The position numbers and the translations under genes were made by a program. Source: Candidatus Zipacnadia bacterium (lineage in GTDB: Bacteria; Armatimonadota; Zipacnadia; Zipacnadales; UBA5352). From it: DNA of 38,143 nucleotides. Within the stretch, counting starts at the first letter, position 1. Each line of letters opens with the position of its first letter. The stretch is taken from assembly GCA_029820945.1 (NCBI GenBank), contig JALGUJ010000034.1, forward strand, positions 1 through 38,143, written 5' to 3'. Positions 32,491 through 38,143 of this stretch are shown here, one piece after another. A model generated the notes under the pieces. The model did no database searches. It saw only the letters and a program-made list of their open reading frames with translations, and was not told the DNA's origin.

Positions 32491-35007
32491 TCAGCGCCCC
32501 CAGCTCACCGTTGGGCTGCCGCTGACCGCGCCCGCGGGCGTCACCAGCTCCGTCAGCGTGTCGCCCATCTCCGCCGCGCCGGGAACCAGGATCGCCTGGG
32601 GCTGCCCATCCCGCAGCCGCGCCAGCCACAGGTCCGCATTCGTCGCGAAGCCCTGAGCGACCTCGCCCGCCTGCAGGCCCAGGACGAACTCCCGCTCCCC
32701 GTGCCTCAGCCGCAGGCCGGTGGCGGTCGCCTCCAGCGTGGGGGCGGGCGGATCGGGCGTGGGGGAGATCAGCAGGAAGGTGATGGCGCGCAGGGCGCCG
32801 CGTCCCCGGTAGAGCGCCCAGGCGTCGTGCGTGGCTCGCCGCGGCTGCTCGCGCTCCTGAGCGGTCATGGGCAGCACGGTGCCGCCCGGGAGCGCGGTCA
32901 GGGCCTGCAGCGAGGCGTCGCCGGAGCGCACGGTCAGCACGTCGCCTGCGACCGAGCACTCGCCGCTGGGGTGGAGCATGAAGCGAACCGCATGGTCGTC
33001 GCGCTCGCCCAGGTTCAGCTCGTCGATGAGCACGACGAGATCCGGGCGCATGAGGAGGACGTGTCGGCGCGAGCCCGAGTAGGCGTGCCGCGTGTCGCCC
33101 AGGGCGTATCCGGAACGCGCGTCGCAGTGGTAGGCGAGCGTGCGGCCGGGCATCCACCTGTTCTGGATGCGCTCGTCGATCACGGGCACGTTGTGATCGG
33201 CGGTTCTCCCTCCGACTCCGTCGGGGAGGAAGCGCCGGCCGAGGGCGTAGAGCGTGACGTGGTTCATGTTCTCCTCTTTGTGCTGTCCCTTCATGCCGCA
33301 GTGATGGAGCAGGATCGTGGCGTCGTCGCCCCAGCCGCTGCGCCAGACGCTGACGCCGATGTCGGCGAAGTGGCGCCCGGTGTCGGTCTGAGCGGGGCGC
33401 TCGGCGGGCAGGTCCGGGTCCACCCACCAGAAGCGGTCACCGTATCCGGCCCCCGCAGGCGTCTCCTCAGTGGGGTGGCCGAGCCACTGGAAGCGCGGGT
33501 CCTGGAACTCGCGCGCGATGGCGTGGAAGACCCACTGGTTCCAGTACTCCCCCGCGCCGCCGCCGTTGTATCCCAGGTCGCGCCCCTCCCAGTCGGAGAC
33601 GTGGAGCTGGAACTCGGCGAAGCGCCGCAGGAACGGGTGGCCGAGGTCGTCCTCGCCGGTAACGTTGCGCAGCATCTCGGCCAGGCGCACCCACTCGCTG
33701 ACCCCGTAGGCGCCGTAGCTGGGCGACTCGAGCCAGCCGCCGGAGGTGTGCTCCTCGAAGCAGTCGAGCATGAAGCGGCGGGCGAGAGCGACCCACAGCG
33801 GCGCGCGCTCGTCCTCACCCAGCAGCGTGAGTCCGGCCATCCCCAGCCCGCACATGGTGACCGAGGTGTGGTTGCCGCGCAGATCGTTGTAGATTGAGCC
33901 GTGGCCGCTGATGGCGTTCAGGTAGAGCCCGTGGGCAAGGGTGGCGATGGCGTCGCGGACGTCGGCTCGCTCGCCCTCCAACATGGCCTGCGAGCTGATG
34001 TCGTAGGCGGTGCACAGGCACTGCAGCGGGTAGGAGGTGCCGAAGTCGAAGTAGCGGTACTGCGGCCGCAGCCAGAAGCGGTGGCGAACCAGCGCCAGCG
34101 CCCAGCGCCGCGCCTGCTCGACGAAGACGGGATCATCGCACAGGCACGCGCCGAGCAGCCAGTGCGAGAAGTCGTGCCAGTACAGCTCGCGCCAGGCGTC
34201 GAGGCCGGGGAAGGGGTCGGCGCCCAGGCCGGGGCCGAGGTCGGGCGGCTGCGGCGGCCTCACCGAGAGCAGGTTCGCGCCCCAGGCGGGCCGGCGCTCG
34301 CTCCGGGACTCGGCGGTGAGGACGTACGGCTCCTCGGCCCTGTGCGCGTCCAGGTCCGCGATGATGTCGGTGAGCGGCTGGGCCAGCTCCGGATGCTCGG
34401 CGGCCAGGCTGCGCCAGCGGTCGCGGTTGGCCTCGTTGAAGCGCAGCCGCGGGTGCCCCTGCACGGCCAGGTGGATCTGCTCGGCGTCGCGCCCGGCCCG
34501 GCGGTGCCAGGCCGCCATCTCGCCCAGGAGGGCGTCGGCCCGGCTCTCGGTGCCGGCCGGCTCCAGCGATGGCGTGAAGCGCACGTAGTGCTCGTTGCCG
34601 CCGCCCCATCCCCACAGGTACATCGCCAGGGCCAGGGGGCCCGAGCCGTTGCCGAGGTAGTGGCGGAGGTCAACGCGCGCGACGCCGGCGACCTGGTGGT
34701 CGAGGACGACCGCCTCGGGGCCGTCGCCGAGACGCGCCGACATGCGCCACTGGGCGTTCGCCGCGTGGGCGTCGATGACCAACCAGGGGGAGGCGGAGAG
34801 GTCGGCGTGGACGGTGGCGACCAGGCGAGAGTGGTACGGGCTGCCGCGCTCGAAGACGACCGCCCCGGCATCGTCGGGGGCGACCTGCTGCTCGGCACCG
34901 CCCAGGTCCTGCGATACGGCCTCGCGAGTCCAGACCGCCTGGAGCGGCCCGGCGCCGGCGGCGGCGCAGATGAGGGCCAGGGCGAGCGAGAAGGCCGGAC
35001 GAGACAT
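32491..35007 (-). CDS. Secreted heparinase II/III-like protein
   Basis: 838 aa. ATG 35007 follows GGAGGTG by about 6 nt. Signal peptide 1-24 (SLALALICAAAGAGPLQA). The N-terminal quarter looks like a beta-rich domain (about 25-160), followed by an alpha-helical toroid region (about 200-520; LYWHDFSHWLLGA, GNHTSVTMCGLGMAGL). A C-terminal beta-sheet domain has HKEENMNH at 576-583, in the place of the heparinase HHxHxD signature, then LYALGRRFLPDGVGGRT. Members of this group cleave uronic-acid polysaccharides by elimination. It is only distantly similar to the other heparinase-like protein at 2296-4674, so the two probably differ in substrate. Single-gene unit with no clear promoter. Confidence 0.8.
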   Translation of the reverse strand: MSRPAFSLALALICAAAGAGPLQAVWTREAVSQDLGGAEQQVAPDDAGAVVFERGSPYHSRLVATVHADLSASPWLVIDAHAANAQWRMSARLGDGPEAVVLDHQVAGVARVDLRHYLGNGSGPLALAMYLWGWGGGNEHYVRFTPSLEPAGTESRADALLGEMAAWHRRAGRDAEQIHLAVQGHPRLRFNEANRDRWRSLAAEHPELAQPLTDIIADLDAHRAEEPYVLTAESRSERRPAWGANLLSVRPPQPPDLGPGLGADPFPGLDAWRELYWHDFSHWLLGACLCDDPVFVEQARRWALALVRHRFWLRPQYRYFDFGTSYPLQCLCTAYDISSQAMLEGERADVRDAIATLAHGLYLNAISGHGSIYNDLRGNHTSVTMCGLGMAGLTLLGEDERAPLWVALARRFMLDCFEEHTSGGWLESPSYGAYGVSEWVRLAEMLRNVTGEDDLGHPFLRRFAEFQLHVSDWEGRDLGYNGGGAGEYWNQWVFHAIAREFQDPRFQWLGHPTEETPAGAGYGDRFWWVDPDLPAERPAQTDTGRHFADIGVSVWRSGWGDDATILLHHCGMKGQHKEENMNHVTLYALGRRFLPDGVGGRTADHNVPVIDERIQNRWMPGRTLAYHCDARSGYALGDTRHAYSGSRRHVLLMRPDLVVLIDELNLGERDDHAVRFMLHPSGECSVAGDVLTVRSGDASLQALTALPGGTVLPMTAQEREQPRRATHDAWALYRGRGALRAITFLLISPTPDPPAPTLEATATGLRLRHGEREFVLGLQAGEVAQGFATNADLWLARLRDGQPQAILVPGAAEMGDTLTELVTPAGAVSGSPTVSWGR

Positions 35008-35084
35008 AGCGGCACCTCCGCGAGCCGTGATAGAGAGAGCTTGGCTACGCGGAGGCGCGATTCCTTCCCAGCGGGTTGTGGGCG

Positions 35085-36107
35085 CTACTCGTAGTCGTGC
35101 TGTACCCTCAGCCCGACCTTCTTCTCCTGCTGCTCCTTGAACAGCAGCGTGGCGTGCTCGGGGACGGGGAGGCCGAGCTGCTGGCTGAGCGTGGCCACCT
35201 TATAGCGGGCGTGGTGGTCGAGAGCGGAGCTCTCGGCGGCGAGCCGCCACTGCTCCCGCGCCTTGAAGAGCTCGCCGGCCTGCTCCAGGATGTGAGCCTT
35301 GAGGTGCAGAGCGAGCGTCCCGTCGGGATCGACGACGAGGTACTCGTCCACGGCCTTGATGGCCTCATCGTAGCGCCCCTGCTCCATGAGGCGCCAGGCG
35401 GGCAGGTAGCGCTCGCGGATGGTGATGGTCGCGCCCTTGGCGGTGGCGTCGCTGGGGCGGCGCTTGAGGCAGTAGTCATACCACATCAGCGCCTCCTTCA
35501 TCTCAGGCAGGCGCTCGTAGCCGTGCGCGATGAGGCGCTCGATGTACTCGGGATGCTCGAAGCGCGTGGCCGCGCTCAGCCACCGTGCCGCCTCCTCGTA
35601 GTCGCGGATCTTGTCGAAGTAGGTCCAGCCGAGCTCGAAGTACAGGTCGTAGCGGTCCGGGTTCCAGGAGATGCCCTCCTTGAGGACATTGACGCCCTCT
35701 TCGAGCATCTTCGCCTGGACCTTGGGGTCATCGGTCTCGACGTAGAGGTTGTAGGCGCAGTGCCAGGCCGTGATGCGCCACGGCTCGATCCAGTGCGGGT
35801 CCAGGAGCGTGGTCATGCGCATGAGGTAGAGCGAGTCCCAGTAGGTGCCCTCGCCGGAGTGCCACATGGAGTGGGTCTTCATCCACAGCATCGAGGCGGC
35901 GACCTCGCGGAAGCCGCCGAGCATGGCTCCGACGATCACTCCGGTCATGGCGGGCGCATCGTACTGCATGATCTTGGTCACCTGTGTGGGCCGCGCGTAC
36001 CCCAGCACCAGGCGCTTGTAGGAGAGGCTGTCGTACAGCGGCTGCAGGCCCACGAAGAGCCCGATCAGCAGGATCCACGCCACAAGCTTCTTCGCTGTAC
36101 TGCTCAT
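35085..36107 (-). CDS. Membrane-anchored TPR-repeat protein
   Basis: 340 aa. ATG 36107 has GGAG 7 nt upstream. A transmembrane anchor occupies about residues 5-25 (KLVAWILLIGLFVGLQPLYD) with the rest probably outside the cytoplasmic membrane. From about 80 onward it is helical, with at least five tetratricopeptide-type repeats (for example DLYFELGWTYFDKIRDYEEA, PAWRLMEQGRYDEAIKAVDE). TPR proteins are scaffolds for protein complexes; no enzyme motif is visible. It follows the ABC permease gene by 62 bp and is likely to be transcribed with it, so it may assist assembly or substrate docking of that transporter (inference). Confidence 0.8.
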   Translation of the reverse strand: MSSTAKKLVAWILLIGLFVGLQPLYDSLSYKRLVLGYARPTQVTKIMQYDAPAMTGVIVGAMLGGFREVAASMLWMKTHSMWHSGEGTYWDSLYLMRMTTLLDPHWIEPWRITAWHCAYNLYVETDDPKVQAKMLEEGVNVLKEGISWNPDRYDLYFELGWTYFDKIRDYEEAARWLSAATRFEHPEYIERLIAHGYERLPEMKEALMWYDYCLKRRPSDATAKGATITIRERYLPAWRLMEQGRYDEAIKAVDEYLVVDPDGTLALHLKAHILEQAGELFKAREQWRLAAESSALDHHARYKVATLSQQLGLPVPEHATLLFKEQQEKKVGLRVQHDYE

Positions 36108-36169
36108 GCTATCACTCCGCGGCCTCGGTCGGTTCGGCCCGCGTTCTTCGGTTCCCCGTCCGGTCTTTG

Positions 36170-36988
36170 CTATACCTCCCGCTCATTGAAGAACAGGTAG
36201 CCCATGGCGAGCACGATCGCCACGTAGATCATGGCCATCCCCACGGCCTGGCCGACATAGCTCCAGAGGACGACCGTGTCCTTGAGGATGGCCTCGCGCA
36301 CATCGAAGGTCTCGAAGTGGGGCAGGACGCGGTAGATCGTGCCGAGCACGATCTGGGCCAGCTTGCTCGCGCCCGTGTCCGGGTCGGCCAGGTGGCCGAA
36401 GAAGGTGCTCGCCTGGCCCACGAAGTAGACGAAGAAGGTGAAGACCGCCGCCAGGATCCAGGTGAACACCACGGAGGCGAGCACCGCGATGCCCATGACG
36501 ACGGCCAGCTCGAAGAAGCTGAGCAGGATGGCCTTCGCCACGTTCGCGTACATGAACTCCATGGAGTAGTGGGTCCCGTTCTCCTCGCTGGGTATGGCGA
36601 ACTGGGGGGCCTTGATGGCGAAGACGATGTAGAACGTGATGCCCATCAGCGCCACGTTGGTTATCACCGTGCCCAGGCCACCGAAGAACTTGCCCAGCAG
36701 GAACTGGGCGCGCGTCACGGGCTTGGACAGCAGCGTGTAGATCGTGCGCTTCTCGATCTCGTCGGGGATCATCCTGGTGCCCAGGAAGACGGCGATCAGC
36801 ATCCCGAAGAAGCGGATGGAGCCGAGCCCGACGTCGATGAGCATCTTCAGCTCCGCACCGGGCTGCAGGTAGGTGAAGACCCAGGACGACCCGATGATGA
36901 GGATGGCGAAGACCAGGATGCCGTTCAGGAACTTGCGGCGCCAGCCCTCGTGATAGGTGGCCTTCGCCACTCTATAGATCGCTTTCAT
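36170..36988 (-). CDS. ABC-2-type transporter permease
   Basis: 272 aa with six predicted transmembrane helices, ATG 36988 overlapping the ATPase gene's end by 17 bp. MIPDEIEKRTIYTLLSKPV (about 73-91) in the first cytoplasmic loop is the family's coupling motif. A long extracytoplasmic loop lies around 130-150 (FAIPSEENGTHYSMEF). The fold is that of NosY/GldF-like ABC-2 permeases, which export lipids, polysaccharides, drugs or assist copper-site maturation; this one cannot be assigned to a substrate. It forms a two-gene transporter with the overlapping ATPase, and the TPR gene follows. Confidence 0.88.
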   Translation of the reverse strand: MKAIYRVAKATYHEGWRRKFLNGILVFAILIIGSSWVFTYLQPGAELKMLIDVGLGSIRFFGMLIAVFLGTRMIPDEIEKRTIYTLLSKPVTRAQFLLGKFFGGLGTVITNVALMGITFYIVFAIKAPQFAIPSEENGTHYSMEFMYANVAKAILLSFFELAVVMGIAVLASVVFTWILAAVFTFFVYFVGQASTFFGHLADPDTGASKLAQIVLGTIYRVLPHFETFDVREAILKDTVVLWSYVGQAVGMAMIYVAIVLAMGYLFFNEREV

Positions 36989-37925
36989 CTGGCTGCTCCT
37001 CTCCGACGGCTTCGATGAAGACCTCCTCGAGGGTTCGCCGGAAGGGCCCGACGTCGATCAGGTGCCCGCCCCGGTCCTCGACCATGGCGGCGGCTTCGAA
37101 GGCCGCATCGCGCGTGTCGAACAGCGCGCGGCAGGTGTCATCGAGCCAGGTGACCTCGGCGGCGCGCTGCTCCAGCGAGGCGAGCAGGTCGTCCTCGAGC
37201 TCGCGGGCCTCGACGCGGTACTGGCCGGCGTCGCCGGAGAGCAGGTCTTCAACGCTGCCCTCGATCACCTTGCGGCCGCGGTCGAGCACCACGATGTTGT
37301 CGCAGATCGGCTCCATCTCCTTGAGCAGGTGCGAGCAGAGGAAGACGGTCTTGCCGCGATCGCGCAACTCCAGGATGACCTCGCGGATGTCCCTGGCGCC
37401 GATCGGGTCGAGCCCGGCCGTCGGCTCGTCGAAGAAGACCAGGTCGGGCTCGTTGATCAGAGCCTGGGCCACGCCCACTCGCTGGCGCATGCCGCGGGAG
37501 TAGTTGACGACCCTGCGGTCCCTGCGGTCCCACATGCCCACGAGCTTGAGCAGGTCCTCGATGCGCTCTGCCAGCTTCGCCCCGCCCAGGCCGAAGAGGC
37601 CGCCGTACATGGCGAGCAGCTCAGGCCCGTTGAGGTGCTCGTAGAAGTAAGGTCCCTCGGGGAGATAGCCCACGCGCTGCTTGTAGCGCGGACTGCCCAG
37701 CGGCTGGCCCAGGACCTCGGCCGTGCCGGAGTTGGGGAAGATCAGGCCCAGCAGCAGCTTGAGGGTCGTGGTCTTGCCCGAGCCGTTGGGGCCGACGAGC
37801 CCGAAGATCTGTCCCTCCTCGACCTCAAGTGTGAGGTCCTCGATCCCCACGGCCTTCTCGCCCCAGCCGAGGTCGTAGATCTTGGTGAGGCGCTCAGTGC
37901 GTATGGCAAGAGGTATGTCGGCCAC
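36972..37925 (-). CDS. ABC transporter ATP-binding protein
   Basis: 317 aa from GTG 37925. Conserved sequence begins seven residues later (LAIRTERLTKIYDLG). A longer reading to the window edge would be low-complexity and would place its start upstream of the likely promoter. A run GGGAG touches the GTG, so spacing is unusual and a downstream non-standard start is possible. Walker A GPNGSGKTT at 45-53, the variant signature YSRGM, Walker B LVFFDEP and the switch CSH are intact. The C-terminal 90 residues form the accessory domain common in NatA/CcmA-like exporter ATPases. It powers the permease whose gene overlaps its 3' end. Confidence 0.87.
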   Translation of the reverse strand: MADIPLAIRTERLTKIYDLGWGEKAVGIEDLTLEVEEGQIFGLVGPNGSGKTTTLKLLLGLIFPNSGTAEVLGQPLGSPRYKQRVGYLPEGPYFYEHLNGPELLAMYGGLFGLGGAKLAERIEDLLKLVGMWDRRDRRVVNYSRGMRQRVGVAQALINEPDLVFFDEPTAGLDPIGARDIREVILELRDRGKTVFLCSHLLKEMEPICDNIVVLDRGRKVIEGSVEDLLSGDAGQYRVEARELEDDLLASLEQRAAEVTWLDDTCRALFDTRDAAFEAAAMVEDRGGHLIDVGPFRRTLEEVFIEAVGEEQPDESDL

Positions 37926-37991
37926 CTCCCGGGCGCGCTGGGCGCACCCCGGCTCGGGTCCGCGTGTCAGCGCGCGGGCAAATCCGTCTGG

Positions 37992-37997
37992 ATTGTA
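37992..37997 (-). promoter_or_regulatory. Possible -10 element for the ABC transporter operon
   Basis: Minus strand TACAAT in the context CCTGTACAATC, the same ten-base context as the promoter at 6920-6948. No good -35 at the right distance. It would start transcription near 37985, about 60 nt before GTG 37925. From 37998 to the right edge no other feature is seen. Confidence 0.35.
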
Positions 37998-38143
37998 CAG
38001 GCTGCAACGCTTCCGAGCGCCGCCGTTGTTCCCGGTCAGCTCGCTTTCTTCCCGGGGCTCTTCGAGCCCTGCATCGCGGAAGTAGCGGGCGTCGCGCGGC
38101 GGTAGAGGGGAGGTGTGGTCCGGCGCGCCGGAGAACATGGCGG

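Noticed and set aside
37926..38138. N-terminal extension of the ABC ATPase to the right edge
   Set aside because: The extension is low-complexity, contains a likely -10 element and adds nothing conserved; GTG 37925 is adopted.

Overview
The window is GC-rich DNA (visibly well above 60% GC) from a free-living, Gram-negative-type bacterium. It carries eight enzymes of lipid A/Kdo assembly and export, prolipoprotein maturation genes, a housekeeping isoleucyl-tRNA synthetase and several secreted polysaccharide-degrading enzymes. The mix of a DUF6785-like membrane protein, heparinase II/III-like enzymes, Gfo/Idh/MocA oxidoreductase and creatininase-family protein recalls Armatimonadota, Planctomycetota and related uncultured phyla. 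That placement is inference; no rRNA or other taxonomic marker is present. I support 28 protein genes and see no tRNA, rRNA, CRISPR, transposase or phage gene.

Layout. 1-4.7 kb (+): the 3' part of a multi-pass membrane protein, a gene-free stretch of about 620 bp, and a secreted heparinase II/III-like enzyme with a C-terminal carbohydrate-binding-like domain. 4.7-9.4 kb (-): a Gfo/Idh/MocA dehydrogenase, a secreted coiled-coil protein, and an exported protein combining HlyD-type membrane-fusion features with a C-terminal NlpC/P60- or CHAP-like domain. 9.4-11.1 kb (+): yebC and a creatininase-family hydrolase, behind a clear promoter. 11.1-16.6 kb (-): a large Old-Yellow-Enzyme/GltD fusion flavoprotein, an orphan MsmX/UgpC-type sugar ABC ATPase, and a secreted GH26-like glycosidase.

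16.6-25.1 kb (-) is a tight lipid A operon, fabZ-lpxA-lpxB-methyltransferase-msbA-waaA-lpxK-lpxL, behind a perfect-consensus promoter (TTGACA, 18 bp, TATAAT). The genes are separated by at most about 31 bp or overlap. lpxC, lpxD and lpxH/lpxI are not in the window. 25.4-30.2 kb (-) is ileS-dksA-like-lspA-lgt, which joins tRNA charging to the two membrane enzymes of lipoprotein maturation. 30.5-32.4 kb (+) is a TMEM43-like/AIM24-like pair. 32.5-38 kb (-) holds a second heparinase-like enzyme and an ABC exporter (ATPase, permease) followed by a membrane-anchored TPR protein.

Points that deserve a second look: lpxK has no ATG/GTG/TTG at its proper start and seems to begin at CTG behind a strong ribosome binding site. 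The isoleucyl-tRNA synthetase has glutamine in place of histidine in two signature motifs. Two multi-domain fusions (HlyD-NlpC/P60 and OYE-GltD) are unusual. A GC-rich hairpin element recurs in intergenic DNA at four places, twice beside degenerate ACGGCAACG-type microrepeats. I do not see one clearly new defence or mobile system here.
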